In this document: positions 24,654 to 34,180 of the stretch, one piece after another | How positions within the stretch are numbered: the stretch's first letter is position 1 | Layout: each line of letters starts with the position of its first letter | Source of the DNA: Sphingomonas suaedae | Lineage (GTDB): Bacteria > Pseudomonadota > Alphaproteobacteria > Sphingomonadales > Sphingomonadaceae | Length of the DNA stretch: 64,000 nucleotides | Assembly: GCF_007833215.1 (NCBI RefSeq) | Contig: NZ_CP042239.1 | Coordinates: 992,001 to 1,056,000, forward strand | Direction of reading: 5' to 3' | Notes under the pieces: generated by a model | Seen by the model: the letters and a program-made list of their open reading frames with translations, nothing else | The model's database searches: none | What the model was told of the DNA's origin: nothing | Made by a program: the position numbers and the translations under genes

Positions 24654-27415
24654 CAGAAGGCAGTCCCTACGTTAAAGGTGAAGAGTTTCGTGTCGTCGCC
24701 CTTCTGGGTCAGGAAGGCGTGCGCGAGATCGAGCCGAAGCGGGCCAAATGGCGAGTTCCAGTTGACGCCGATACCGACCGAAAGGCGCGGCTTGGGCGAG
24801 TTGCCCAGGAAGTTTTCCAGGAACGGCGAGGTTTCGATGTTGTAGCGGCTGTTGATCGACGTTCCCGAGCACGCGCCGCCCAGCGTCGAGGAATAGCCGA
24901 TCGTACAGGTCGTCAACTGCCCCGGCGCGACCGAGTCGGTGAGCGGCACGGCGTAAAGCGCACGACCCTCCGAATCGAACTGCGGGGTCTGGATCGGCAG
25001 AAGTGAGGGCGACCCATCGGCGTTGAACAGCAAATTGCCCGATCCGTCGGTGGCCTGAGTGAAGGTGGCCGTCTTGTTCGGTTCCTTCACGCCCCAGTTC
25101 GCGCCCGCCATCAGGAAGATCGACGGACGGATGCCCATCTCGCGCGCGCCGGCGCCCAGCGGAATCTCAAGTTCCAGCTTGCCGAGATAATAGGCGCGGC
25201 CGCCGATCGCGTCGTCGAAGATCTGATCCTCGTCGGTGATCAGCGTCTGATTGCCGGCCGCGACCGTACCGGTATAGCCGATACGCTGGATGCGCGGACC
25301 GACACCGCGAATGTCGAAGCCGCGGAACTGCGGCTCGCCCAGGAAGAAACGGTCGGTGATGCGCACCGGATCGACACCGGGCGCAAGATCGCCCTCAAGG
25401 CTGTGGATATATCCACCCTCAACCCCTGCGGACAGGATGAACCCGCCGCCGACATTCCAGTATTTGTCGCCGTCGAACCGACCGCGGATATACTTGACGT
25501 CGCCACCCAGCCCGGCGAAGTCGGTGCCGACCACCAATCGCTGACCCGCGGTCGGGCGCAGGCGGCTGTTGAGACTGTCGTAGATCAGCGACAGGCCCAC
25601 CGCCGATGTCCAACGCTTGCCGATCGCCTCGCACAGATAGCGTCCGGCCTTGAGCGGATCGCAGGCGCCGTTGGTGAAGAAGGTGCTTTCGTCGAGCGAC
25701 ACCGAGTCATGCGTCAGCGAATAGCGGCCCGACAGCGTCCAATATTCGGTGAGCGGCACGCCCAGGACGATCTGCCCGCCGGTGGACACCTGTTCATAGG
25801 TCGTCCGCCGATCGGTGCCGAGATAGTTGAACGAATTATAGTCGCGGCGGAAAATCGTCCCGCCCAACGCGACATTCTGATCGAACAAATAAGGCTCGGT
25901 AAAGCCCAGTTCGACCGACTTCGAATAGCTCGAATAGTCGGCCGACAGGCGCAGGTCCTGCCCCTTGCCGCGGAAGTTGCGCTGGCGGATCGATCCCTGG
26001 AAGATGAAGCGTTCTAGGCTGGAGAAGCCCGCCGACAGCGTCAGTTCGCCGGTCGACTTCTCCTCGACATTGGCGGTCAGGATGACGCGGTCAGGCGCCG
26101 AGCCTTCCTTCTGCTCGATCTCGAACTTTTCGTCGAAATAGCCGAGCGAGTTGATGCGATCCTGCGAACGCTTGACCAGGAATGTGTTGAAGGCGTCGCC
26201 CTCTGCCAGGCGCATCTCGCGGCGGATCACCTTGTCCTGAGTCTGGGTATTGCCGGTGATGTCGATCCGCTCGACATAGGTGCGGCGCGCCTCGGCAATG
26301 TTAAAGTTGAGCGTCATCGTCAACTTCTCGCGGTCCCGCTGGAACTCGGGGCTCACATTGGCAAAGGCATAGCCGAAGGCACCGGCCGTCTCGGACAGGC
26401 TGTCGACCGTATCCTCGACCAGCTTGGCGTTGTACCAGTCGCCTTCCTTGATCGCGAGGCTCTTGGCGAGCGTCGCGTCGTCAAAGTCGCGGATATTGCT
26501 GTCGACCGTGACCGGACCGAACTTGTAGCGCGGACCTTCCTCGATCACATAGGTGATGATGAAGTCCTTCTTGTCCGGCGTCAGCTCGGCGACCGCCGAA
26601 ACGACGCGGAAGTCGGCATAACCCTCAGTCAGATAGAATTGGCGCAGCTTCTGCTGGTCATAGGCCAGCCGGTCTTGGTCGTAGCTGGTGTTGGAGCTGA
26701 AGATACTGGTGAGGCGCGCCTGCTTGGTCGCCATTTCGCCGCGCAGCTTGCCGTCCGAAAACTGCTCGTTGCCGATGATGTTGATCTGGCGGACCTTCGA
26801 CTTGGGTCCCTCACGGATCTCGAAGACGATATCGACGCGATTCTGGTCCAGGCTGACCATTTTCGGCTCGACCGATGCCGCAAACCGGCCCTGACGGCGA
26901 TAGAGTTCGACGATGCGGGCGACGTCGGCGCGCACGGCGGTACGGGTGAACATCTGGCGCGGGGCCAGTTTGATCTCCTTGACGATCTTGTCGTTCTTGA
27001 GCCGCTTGTTGCCCTCCAGGATCACCCGGTTGATGACCGGATTCTCGCGGATGCGCAGAACGATGTCGCCGGTCTCGACGCCTTCGATCGTCACGTCGGC
27101 AAGCAGTTCGCTGGCCAGCACGTCGCGGATCGCCTGGTCGAGGCTCTCGGTGGTGTAGGGCTGGCCGACGCGCAACCGCGTGTAGGACAGCACCGTATCC
27201 GGCTCCAGCCGCTGGGTCCCCTCGACCCGCAATGTGCGGATCGTCCGGGTCACCGGCGGCGTTACCGCAGGCGGCGGCGCCGTCTGCTGAGCGGCAGGCG
27301 GTGCGGGCGCGTCCTGGGCCTGGGCAGCGGAGCCAAGTCCGGACAGCATCGTCCCGGCCAAAAGCACCGCGGTGGCGCGCACGCCCATTTTCGTAACCTT
27401 GATTGCCGTCACCAT
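24653..27415 (-). CDS. bamA: outer membrane assembly factor BamA
   Basis: This 920-residue Omp85 protein inserts beta-barrels into the outer membrane. After a signal peptide (cleavage near AQAQDAPA) and a proline/alanine-rich linker come five POTRA domains (about 60-440), then the 16-strand barrel. The barrel contains FLGEPQFRGFDIRGVGPR with the conserved RGF motif of loop 6, and ends in the C-terminal beta signal FNVGTAF. The barrel has an insert near 830-890. It lies between rseP and skp, the usual alphaproteobacterial order, with 70 bases to rseP. Confidence 0.97.
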   Translation of the reverse strand: MVTAIKVTKMGVRATAVLLAGTMLSGLGSAAQAQDAPAPPAAQQTAPPPAVTPPVTRTIRTLRVEGTQRLEPDTVLSYTRLRVGQPYTTESLDQAIRDVLASELLADVTIEGVETGDIVLRIRENPVINRVILEGNKRLKNDKIVKEIKLAPRQMFTRTAVRADVARIVELYRRQGRFAASVEPKMVSLDQNRVDIVFEIREGPKSKVRQINIIGNEQFSDGKLRGEMATKQARLTSIFSSNTSYDQDRLAYDQQKLRQFYLTEGYADFRVVSAVAELTPDKKDFIITYVIEEGPRYKFGPVTVDSNIRDFDDATLAKSLAIKEGDWYNAKLVEDTVDSLSETAGAFGYAFANVSPEFQRDREKLTMTLNFNIAEARRTYVERIDITGNTQTQDKVIRREMRLAEGDAFNTFLVKRSQDRINSLGYFDEKFEIEQKEGSAPDRVILTANVEEKSTGELTLSAGFSSLERFIFQGSIRQRNFRGKGQDLRLSADYSSYSKSVELGFTEPYLFDQNVALGGTIFRRDYNSFNYLGTDRRTTYEQVSTGGQIVLGVPLTEYWTLSGRYSLTHDSVSLDESTFFTNGACDPLKAGRYLCEAIGKRWTSAVGLSLIYDSLNSRLRPTAGQRLVVGTDFAGLGGDVKYIRGRFDGDKYWNVGGGFILSAGVEGGYIHSLEGDLAPGVDPVRITDRFFLGEPQFRGFDIRGVGPRIQRIGYTGTVAAGNQTLITDEDQIFDDAIGGRAYYLGKLELEIPLGAGAREMGIRPSIFLMAGANWGVKEPNKTATFTQATDGSGNLLFNADGSPSLLPIQTPQFDSEGRALYAVPLTDSVAPGQLTTCTIGYSSTLGGACSGTSINSRYNIETSPFLENFLGNSPKPRLSVGIGVNWNSPFGPLRLDLAHAFLTQKGDDTKLFTFNVGTAF

Positions 27416-27485
27416 CCCACCCCAGTCGGATTTGAGAATATTCTGGCCGAAGCACGGGCAGATGCCCTGCCCTGCCCCAACCGCG

Positions 27486-28619
27486 TCAGCCGATCAACCC
27501 GGCCAGATTTCTCCACACGCCAAAGGCGCCCAGATCGTTGAACGTCACCAGCAGCATCAGCGCAAGGATCGCCACCATCCCGCCACGAAATGCCCATTCC
27601 ATCACCTCAGGCTCGACGGGTTTCCGGCGGAGCGCCTCGACCGCATAGAACAGAAGATGGCCGCCATCCAGCACCGGGACTGGCAACAGGTTGATGAATC
27701 CGAGATTAATCGAGATGAGCGCGATCAGGAACACGAATTCCGCCACTCCCATCGCGAACCGCTCTCCCGAAACCTGTGCGATTCGCAGCGGTCCGCCCAG
27801 TTCGTCGAGCGATCGGCGCCCGGTGATGATCTGGCCAAGCCCGTCCACGGTCATGCGAACGATGTTGGCGGTCTGGCGCAGGCCTTCGCCTGGCGCCTCC
27901 AACAGCCCAACCGGCTCCATCTCGACCGGGCCGGAGCGCACGCCCAGCACGCCGAGCCGATAGACATTGCCGAACCGGTCGCGCTCTTCGCGCACCCCCG
28001 AGGTCAATTGAAGATCGACGCGGCCACCATCGCGCTCGACCGCGACTTGCATCGCTTCTCCGGGCCGCATCGTCACATATTGGGCCAGTTCGTTGAAACT
28101 CGTGACCGCGCGCCCGCCCACCGCAACGATGCGGTCGCCGGGCCGGATCCCCGCAGAGGCAGCCGCAGTGGCAGGCTCGACCGCGCCGACCACCGGGGGC
28201 GTGCTCGGCCGCCCATAGGCCATGGCGAACGCCGCCAGGATCAGGATCGCTACCACGAAATTCGTCACCGGCCCCGCCGCGACCACGATCGCGCGCTGCC
28301 AGAGCGGCTTGGCCTGAAACGTCTGCGCGCGCTGCGCGGCGGGCAGTGCGAGCCATTCGGGGCTGGGTTGCCCCGCCGGGTTCATGTCGCCCGCGAATTT
28401 GACATAGCCACCCAGCGGCAACCAGCCGAACTTCCACCGCGTCCCGCGCCGGTCGGTAAAGCCCGCAACCTCGCGCCCGAAGCCGATCGAAAAGGCCTCC
28501 GCCTTGATCCCGAACCAGCGGCCCGCAGCATAATGCCCCAGTTCATGGACGAAAACGAGCGGCCCGATGACCAGCGCAAAGGCGAGAAGATAGAGGAGGA
28601 AACCGGGATTATCGGTCAA
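27486..28619 (-). CDS. rseP: site-2 intramembrane metalloprotease RseP
   Basis: This 377-residue M50 zinc protease cleaves membrane anti-sigma factors and remnant signal peptides. The zinc motif FVHELGHYAAGRW (His25, Glu26, His29) is in the first membrane helix and the third ligand is in NLLPVPVLDGGHL near the C-terminus. A single PDZ domain (about 115-200, with AASAGIRPGDRIVAVGG) lies between; E. coli RseP has two, so the alphaproteobacterial one-PDZ form is seen. It overlaps dxr by four bases. Confidence 0.95.
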   Translation of the reverse strand: MTDNPGFLLYLLAFALVIGPLVFVHELGHYAAGRWFGIKAEAFSIGFGREVAGFTDRRGTRWKFGWLPLGGYVKFAGDMNPAGQPSPEWLALPAAQRAQTFQAKPLWQRAIVVAAGPVTNFVVAILILAAFAMAYGRPSTPPVVGAVEPATAAASAGIRPGDRIVAVGGRAVTSFNELAQYVTMRPGEAMQVAVERDGGRVDLQLTSGVREERDRFGNVYRLGVLGVRSGPVEMEPVGLLEAPGEGLRQTANIVRMTVDGLGQIITGRRSLDELGGPLRIAQVSGERFAMGVAEFVFLIALISINLGFINLLPVPVLDGGHLLFYAVEALRRKPVEPEVMEWAFRGGMVAILALMLLVTFNDLGAFGVWRNLAGLIG

Positions 28620-29773
28620 GCGACGCAGTCCTTCACACGCTCGCCCGCCAAATGCCGCGCCTCTGCGTCGATCGCCAATACCTGATCGAGCGTGTCCGGA
28701 GCGGCCGGGTCATAGCGATCGAGTGTATCCGCGACGATTGCGGCAATTTCAAGAAAGCCGACCCGTCCCGCCAGGAAGGCGGCGACCGCCACCTCGTTCG
28801 CCGCATTCAGGATCGCCGGACGCGCTCCGCCCGCTGCCAGCGCCTCCCGCGCCAGCCTCAGACAGGGGAAGCGGACATAATCCGGCGCTTCGAAATCCAA
28901 CCGCCCGATCGTGGCGAGATCGAGGCGCTGGCACGGTGTTTCCATCCGCTGCGGCCAGGCGAGGGCGTGCGCGATCGGGACCCGCATGTCCGGCGCCCCC
29001 AGCTGCGCCAGCACCGACCCGTCGACATATTCGACCATCGAATGGATCACCGATTGACGGTGGACGATCACGTCGAGCTGCTCGGGCGTCACCGGGAACA
29101 GGTGATAGGCCTCGATCAGCTCGAGCCCCTTGTTCATCATCGTCGCCGAATCGACGCTGATCTTGGCGCCCATCGACCAGTTGGGATGCGCTACCGCCTG
29201 TTCGCGGGTGATACCGCGCATCTGCTCCAACGTGCGCGTCCGGAAGGGCCCGCCGCTGGCGGTCAGGATGATCCGGGCGATCTTGTCCGCATTGGCCTGC
29301 TCCAGGCACTGGAAGATTGCATTATGCTCTGAATCGACCGGCAGCAGCGTCGCGCCGTGGCGCCTGGCGGCCTCCATCACGACATCGCCCGCCGACACCA
29401 GCGATTCCTTGTTCGCCAGCGCCACAGCCTTGCCGCCGTCGAGCGCAGCCAGGACCGGCTTCAGCCCCGCAGTCCCGACAATTGCCGCCATCGTCCAGTC
29501 CGCACCGCGCCGTGCGGCGTCACATACGGCGCCATCGCCCGCCGCGGTCTCGATCCCCGTCCCCGCCAGCGCATCGCGCAACGCAGCGTGGCAGCTCTCA
29601 TCGGCCACCACCGCCAGTTGCGCCTTCACCCGCCTGGCCGCCGCGGCCAGCCGCTCGACATCGCAATTGGCGGTCAGCGCGACCACCTCGACCCCCTGCG
29701 GATCGCGCTCGATCAGGTCGAGCGTCGAGGTGCCGACCGAGCCGGTGGCCCCCAGAATGGTAACGGTCTTCAC
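28616..29773 (-). CDS. dxr: 1-deoxy-D-xylulose 5-phosphate reductoisomerase
   Basis: This 385-residue enzyme makes MEP, the second step of the MEP isoprenoid pathway, using NADPH. The nucleotide-binding TILGATGSVGTSTLDLIERDP opens the protein; ANKESLVSAGDVV, PVDSEHNAIFQCL and TASGGPFR form the active site with metal-binding acidic residues. The length is normal. The start overlaps the cdsA stop by four bases. The downstream enzyme IspDF is encoded 25 kb away in this window. Confidence 0.97.
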   Translation of the reverse strand: MKTVTILGATGSVGTSTLDLIERDPQGVEVVALTANCDVERLAAAARRVKAQLAVVADESCHAALRDALAGTGIETAAGDGAVCDAARRGADWTMAAIVGTAGLKPVLAALDGGKAVALANKESLVSAGDVVMEAARRHGATLLPVDSEHNAIFQCLEQANADKIARIILTASGGPFRTRTLEQMRGITREQAVAHPNWSMGAKISVDSATMMNKGLELIEAYHLFPVTPEQLDVIVHRQSVIHSMVEYVDGSVLAQLGAPDMRVPIAHALAWPQRMETPCQRLDLATIGRLDFEAPDYVRFPCLRLAREALAAGGARPAILNAANEVAVAAFLAGRVGFLEIAAIVADTLDRYDPAAPDTLDQVLAIDAEARHLAGERVKDCVA

Positions 29774-30555
29774 TGCGCCCCCAGAATCAGCACGAGCAGT
29801 GCCGCGACCGGCGCAACCGGGACCAGCCCGTCCAGCCGATCGAGCACCCCGCCATGACCCGGCAGGATCGTCCCCGAATCCTTGACCCCGGCCTGACGCT
29901 TCAAATGACTTTCATACAGGTCGCCGGCCTGTGCGAGTATGGCGAGCAGAGGTGTCGCAAGCGCCAGCATCGGCGGCAGTCCCCAATAGGTCAGGATCAT
30001 TGCGAACAGCCCAGCGCCGGTTACGCCGCCGACCAGCCCGGCCCAGGTCTTGTTCGGACTTACCCTCGGCATCAGCTTTGGCCCGCCAAAGGTACGCCCG
30101 GCGAAATAGGCGCCGATATCGCACGCCCAGACCAGCGCCATCGCCCAGAAAGCAAGCAACAGTCCCGTCTCGTGCGCGCGCAGTAAGATCAGCGCCAGCA
30201 CCGGCAGCCCGACGTAGACCGCCCCCGCCCCCAGCGCGCCGTTGCGCGTGACGATGGCGAGAAAGAAAAACGCGGCGAACACAAGGCCGAGCGCGAGGAA
30301 GCTCGCCCCCGCTGCGACCGGCGCCATGATCGCCAGGGGCACCATCAGCGCATATTGCGCCAGCTTGCGCTGACCCGGCGTCGCGCCATGCAGCCCGCCC
30401 CATTCGTGAATCATCACGATCGCGGCGACGGTAACGAGCAGCCAGAAGGCAAAACCGCCCAACCACAACGCAGCCGCCGCGATGACGATCAGCGCCAGCC
30501 CCACCGCCGCGCGCACCGGCAGATCGGCATTGGGTCGCGGCGGAACGACGTTCAT
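29770..30555 (-). CDS. cdsA: phosphatidate cytidylyltransferase
   Basis: This 261-residue membrane enzyme makes CDP-diacylglycerol from phosphatidate and CTP, feeding both PssA and PgsA encoded in this window. The family signature GVKDSGTILPGHGGVLDRLDGL lies near residues 220-241, and about seven membrane helices precede it. The start at 30555 (MNVVPPRPNADLP) overlaps the uppS stop in ATGA; an open frame extends further upstream inside uppS but is not family-like. Confidence 0.95.
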   Translation of the reverse strand: MNVVPPRPNADLPVRAAVGLALIVIAAAALWLGGFAFWLLVTVAAIVMIHEWGGLHGATPGQRKLAQYALMVPLAIMAPVAAGASFLALGLVFAAFFFLAIVTRNGALGAGAVYVGLPVLALILLRAHETGLLLAFWAMALVWACDIGAYFAGRTFGGPKLMPRVSPNKTWAGLVGGVTGAGLFAMILTYWGLPPMLALATPLLAILAQAGDLYESHLKRQAGVKDSGTILPGHGGVLDRLDGLVPVAPVAALLVLILGAQ

Positions 30556-31292
30556 AACCCGCCGAACCTCCGCTGGCGCCGTCCGAACTGCGCCAGCGCA
30601 TCGGCCAGCGCGGCGGCGTCGAAATCGGGCCACAACGTGTCGACGAACAGCAATTCGGCATAGGCCGCCTGCCACAGCAGAAAGTTGGACAGCCGCTGTT
30701 CGCCAGAGGTTCGGATCAACAGGTCGAGAGGGGGCAGGCCATGGGTGGTCAGCGCGTCGCTGAACATCGCCTCGTCGATCGCGTCGGCCGTGATCTCACC
30801 GGCCTGCGCCGCGCTCGCGAGCCGCCGCGCCGCCGCGACGATCTCCGCCTGTGCGCCATAGTTGAGCGCGATCACCAGCGTCGCGCCGGTATTGACCGAG
30901 GTTTTTGCGATCGCATCGTCGATCATCGCGACCAGATCACCCGACAGCGCCCGATAATCGCCGATCACCCGCAACCGGACATTCTCGGCGACCAGATCCT
31001 TGAGCTCGTTCTTGAGGAAATGGCGCAGCAGACCCATCAGGTCGCGCACCTCCTCCTCTGGCCGTCGCCAGTTCTCCGACGAGAAGGCGTAAAGCGTCAG
31101 CACCTCGACGCCCTGCTCGCGCGCAGCCTTGGACACGCGGCGCACGGCTTCGACGCCCTGTTTGTGCCCGGCAATGCGCGGCAGCCGCCGGGCCTTCGCC
31201 CAGCGGCCATTGCCGTCCATGATGATCGCAACATGGCGCGGGACGGGTGTGGTATCGTCCGATCGCGAATGGAGGGATTCGATCACGTCCAT
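30552..31292 (-). CDS. uppS: undecaprenyl diphosphate synthase
   Basis: This 246-residue cis-prenyltransferase makes the C55 lipid carrier for peptidoglycan and surface polysaccharide. The start of the active site, VAIIMDGNGRWAKAR, contains the catalytic aspartate; YAFSSENWRRP and DLLIRTSGEQRLSNFLLWQ complete it. The start at 31292 (MDVIESLHSRSDD) is chosen over 41 arginine-rich upstream codons. It is coupled to cdsA and lies 67 bases after frr. Confidence 0.96.
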   Translation of the reverse strand: MDVIESLHSRSDDTTPVPRHVAIIMDGNGRWAKARRLPRIAGHKQGVEAVRRVSKAAREQGVEVLTLYAFSSENWRRPEEEVRDLMGLLRHFLKNELKDLVAENVRLRVIGDYRALSGDLVAMIDDAIAKTSVNTGATLVIALNYGAQAEIVAAARRLASAAQAGEITADAIDEAMFSDALTTHGLPPLDLLIRTSGEQRLSNFLLWQAAYAELLFVDTLWPDFDAAALADALAQFGRRQRRFGGL

Positions 31293-31359
31293 GGTTCCCA
31301 AGGAGCGACCGGCCGGCCATGCCCCCGGCATGGCCTGATCCGCTGGCGCGGCTCGCCGG

Positions 31360-31917
31360 TCACTTACCCAGGATTTCCTTTTCCTTCGCCGTCGCCGCCG
31401 CATCGATCTCCGCAATCGTCGCGTCGGTCAGCTTCTGGACCTCGCCTTCCAGCCGCTTGCGCTCGTCCTCCGAATAAATGCCCTTCTTCTCGTCGGTCTT
31501 CAGGCTGTCCATCCCGTCGCGGCGCACGTTGCGCGCGGCAATGCGGGCATTCTCGGCATATTTGCTCGCGAGCTTTGCCAGTTCCTTGCGGCGCTCTTCG
31601 GTCAGGTCGGGGATCGGCAGCCGAAGCGTCTGGCCATCGTTGATCGGGTTGAGACCAAGCCCGGCCGAGCGGATCGCCTTTTCGACCGGCCCGACATTCG
31701 ACTTGTCCCACACCTGCACCGACAGCATCCGCGGCTCGGGCGCAGAAACGGTCGCCACCTGGTTGAGCGGCATATGCGCGCCATAGACCTCGACCGTCAC
31801 CGGTTCGAGCAACGTAGTGCTCGCCCGCCCGGTGCGCAGTCCGCCCAGGTCATGCTTCAGCGATTCGACGGCGCCGGCCATGCGGCGCTCCAGATCGGCC
31901 TTGTCATATGCGGCCAT
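31360..31917 (-). CDS. frr: ribosome recycling factor
   Basis: This 185-residue protein splits terminated ribosomes together with EF-G. It shows the expected long three-helix bundle: [25 protein letters not shown] at the N-terminus and [26 protein letters not shown] near the C-terminus. Standard length and position after pyrH (50-base gap). Confidence 0.97.
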   Translation of the reverse strand: MAAYDKADLERRMAGAVESLKHDLGGLRTGRASTTLLEPVTVEVYGAHMPLNQVATVSAPEPRMLSVQVWDKSNVGPVEKAIRSAGLGLNPINDGQTLRLPIPDLTEERRKELAKLASKYAENARIAARNVRRDGMDSLKTDEKKGIYSEDERKRLEGEVQKLTDATIAEIDAAATAKEKEILGK

Positions 31918-31967
31918 GGTTCAGGTTCCTCTTATTCGGTCTTAAGTTGAGTCAGGCTTGAGTCGAT

Positions 31968-32699
31968 TCACGCGGCCGGGGGCGGGTTGCGGACGATGGT
32001 CGAGGTGCCTTCGCCACGCAAGACCGCCTCCAGATTGCCTTCGTCACGAATGTTGAACACCACGATCGGAATATCATTGTCGCGGCACAGCGCCACCGCC
32101 GTCGCGTCCATCACTTTAAGATTGTCGACCAGCACCCGGTCGAAGCTCAGTTCGTCATAGCGGGTCGCGCTCGCCACCTTCTTGGGATCGGCATTGTACA
32201 CGCCATCGACGCTGGTGCCCTTGAACAGCGCGTCGCAGTTCATCTCGGCGGCGCGCAATGCGGCGGTGGTGTCGGTGGTGAAGAAGGGCAGGCCCGTGCC
32301 GGCGGCAAAGATCACCACGCGGCCCTTCTCCATATGCCGCATTGCCTTGCGCCGGATATAGGGTTCGGAAACGCTCGCCATCGGGATCGCCGACTGGACG
32401 CGGGTATCGACGCCGAGCCGCTCGAGCGTGTTCTGCATCGCCAGCGCGTTCATCACGGTCGCGAGCATTCCCATATAATCCGCGCTCGCCCGCTCAAATC
32501 CCTGTGCCGCACCGGCGAGGCCGCGGAAGATGTTGCCGCCACCGACAACCATGCAGATCTCGAACCCCGCCTCGGTCGCCGCCTTCACCTCGCGCGCGAC
32601 GCGCTCGCAGGTGGCGGGATCGATCCCGAACTGCCCCTGCCCCATCAGCACTTCGCCGGAGAGTTTGAGGAGGATGCGTTTGAAGCGTGGCGCGGTCAT
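31968..32699 (-). CDS. pyrH: UMP kinase
   Basis: This 243-residue amino-acid-kinase-fold enzyme phosphorylates [14 protein letters not shown] binds phosphate at the N-terminus, GGGNIFRG binds UMP, and [26 protein letters not shown] follows. It is typically allosterically controlled by GTP and UTP. Order tsf-pyrH-frr is conserved; here an unusually long 447-base spacer with its own terminator separates it from tsf. Confidence 0.97.
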   Translation of the reverse strand: MTAPRFKRILLKLSGEVLMGQGQFGIDPATCERVAREVKAATEAGFEICMVVGGGNIFRGLAGAAQGFERASADYMGMLATVMNALAMQNTLERLGVDTRVQSAIPMASVSEPYIRRKAMRHMEKGRVVIFAAGTGLPFFTTDTTAALRAAEMNCDALFKGTSVDGVYNADPKKVASATRYDELSFDRVLVDNLKVMDATAVALCRDNDIPIVVFNIRDEGNLEAVLRGEGTSTIVRNPPPAA

Positions 32700-33146
32700 C
32701 TGGCCCTAATGTCTGTCGGGGGTTGGGAGCGGCGCGGACCTTAGGCGGGGGCGCGTGGGAAGCCAAGCGGGGAAACCGGCAAAGCGTGCCTCATTCCCGG
32801 GGCGCGGCGGGCGCGGGCCGGCGCGTGGCAAAGTTTACACTCGGTTGACACTATCGACGAGGTCGGCCGCGGGGCAGGCCGAGGGCATGTCGTTCGGATT
32901 TTGGCGCCCAAGCGTCGGGGCAGCGTCGCAGCGGTTGGGATCACGATGGAAAAGAGCGCGAACCAGCTGATTCGGATCGAGTTAAGCACATGAATTCCAA
33001 CATGTATCCAACAATCGGCAGGCACAGGGAGTTAGCCCCAAGCACGCGAGGGATCGCTAGCGATCAGGGCCCTGGAGTCACGACAGGCACAAAAAGGGCG
33101 CAGCCATCGCTGGCCGCGCCCTCTCTGTTTCGATCCGGAATCCGGC
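32700..33146. other. tsf-pyrH spacer, no recognised gene
   Basis: This gap holds the tsf terminator at its right end and no convincing gene. Noted features are two TTKACACT copies (TTTACACT and TTGACACT, 11 bases apart near 32834-32852), a perfect 14-base palindrome GATCGCTAGCGATC (33052-33065), and a plus-strand 15-codon open frame from 32946 (MEKSANQLIRIELST) without a family. The A/T-richer part (32830-33040) differs from its surroundings. The pyrH promoter must lie here, but no clear -35/-10 pair is visible on the minus strand. Confidence 0.5.
33091..33121 (-). terminator. terminator of tsf
   Basis: On the minus strand GGGCGCGGCCA pairs with TGGCTGCGCCC (one mismatch, loop GCGA) and is followed by TTTTT. 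It lies about 25 bases after the tsf stop. It would end most rpsB-tsf transcripts, so pyrH needs its own promoter. Confidence 0.9.
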
Positions 33147-34076
33147 TTAGCGGTTCAGGCCCGCCGTCGCCGCGACTTCGGCTGCGAAGTCGCTCTCTTC
33201 CTTCTCGATGCCCTCGCCGAGCTGAAAGCGGACATAGTCCTTCAGCACGATGGTCGTGCCCGCGTCCTTGGCAGCCTTGGCGATGACTTCGGCGACCGGG
33301 GTCTTGCCGTCCATTACGAACAGCTGGCTGAGCAGCGCGTTCTCCTTGGCGAACTTCTTCACCGCGCCCTCGACCATCTTCTCGATGATGTCGGCGGGCT
33401 TGCCGCTCTCGGCAGCCTTTTCGCGGCCAATGGCGCGCTCGCGCTCCAGCACGTCCTGGTCGAGTCCGCTTTCGTCCAGCGCCAGCGGGAAGGCAGCGGC
33501 GATGTGCATCGCGATCTGCTTGCCCAGCGGCTCGAGCACACCGACGCCGGCATCGCTTTCCAGCCCGACCAGCACGCCGATCTTGCCCAGCCCCGGGGCT
33601 GCGGCGTTGTGGACATAGGGGATCACCGCGCCGTTGGTCACTTCGACCTTCTTCGCGCGGCGCAGCACCTGGTTCTCGCCGATCGTCGAGATGTTGGCGG
33701 TCAGCACGTCCTCGACCGAGCCACCGTCGATCTTCGCGGCCTTCAGCGCGTCGACATCGTCGATGCCCTGCTCGAGCGCGACCGCAGTCACGTCACGGAC
33801 GAAGCCCTGGAAGATCTCGTTCTTCGCGACGAAGTCGGTCTGCGAATTGACCTCGACGGCGACGCCCTTGGTGCCCGCGACGGCGACGCCGACCAGGCCC
33901 TCGGCCGCAGTGCGGCTCGACTTCTTGGCGGCGGCAGCCAGGCCCTTGGCGCGCAGCCAGTCGGCCGCCGCTTCGATGTCGCCATTGTTTTCCGCAAGCG
34001 CCTTCTTGCAGTCCATCATGCCGGCGCCGCTCTTCTCGCGCAGTTCCTTGACGGCTGCTGCAGTGATCTCGGCCAT
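33147..34076 (-). CDS. tsf: translation elongation factor Ts
   Basis: This 309-residue guanine nucleotide exchange factor recycles EF-Tu. It opens with [24 protein letters not shown], the diagnostic EF-Ts N-terminus, and contains [14 protein letters not shown], the TDFV motif that contacts EF-Tu. The length is normal for the bacterial protein. It is co-transcribed with rpsB; a G/C-rich hairpin sits between the two genes. Confidence 0.98.
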   Translation of the reverse strand: MAEITAAAVKELREKSGAGMMDCKKALAENNGDIEAAADWLRAKGLAAAAKKSSRTAAEGLVGVAVAGTKGVAVEVNSQTDFVAKNEIFQGFVRDVTAVALEQGIDDVDALKAAKIDGGSVEDVLTANISTIGENQVLRRAKKVEVTNGAVIPYVHNAAAPGLGKIGVLVGLESDAGVGVLEPLGKQIAMHIAAAFPLALDESGLDQDVLERERAIGREKAAESGKPADIIEKMVEGAVKKFAKENALLSQLFVMDGKTPVAEVIAKAAKDAGTTIVLKDYVRFQLGEGIEKEESDFAAEVAATAGLNR

Positions 34077-34119
34077 GTTCTCTTCCTCGTGCTTAAGCTG
34101 TTTGCTTCAAATATGGTGC

Positions 34120-34153
34120 GGGCGGGGCAAAGCTCAAACGCCCTGCCCCGCCC
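34120..34153 (-). other. hairpin between rpsB and tsf
   Basis: GGGCGGGGC pairs perfectly with GCCCCGCCC around a 16-base loop, without a T tract. It may attenuate or stabilise the rpsB-tsf message. It begins about 28 bases after the rpsB stop. Confidence 0.55.
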
Positions 34154-34180
34154 CCATTACGGTTCGATGACCAGGCGCGC

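Noticed and set aside
32845..32850. Perfect TTGACA on the plus strand in the tsf-pyrH spacer
   Set aside because: No -10-like hexamer follows at 16-18 bases and no plus-strand gene lies downstream.
32741..33025. 94-codon minus-strand frame upstream of pyrH
   Set aside because: Its proline/arginine-rich end lies in G/C-rich spacer, there is no ribosome binding site, and no domain is seen.
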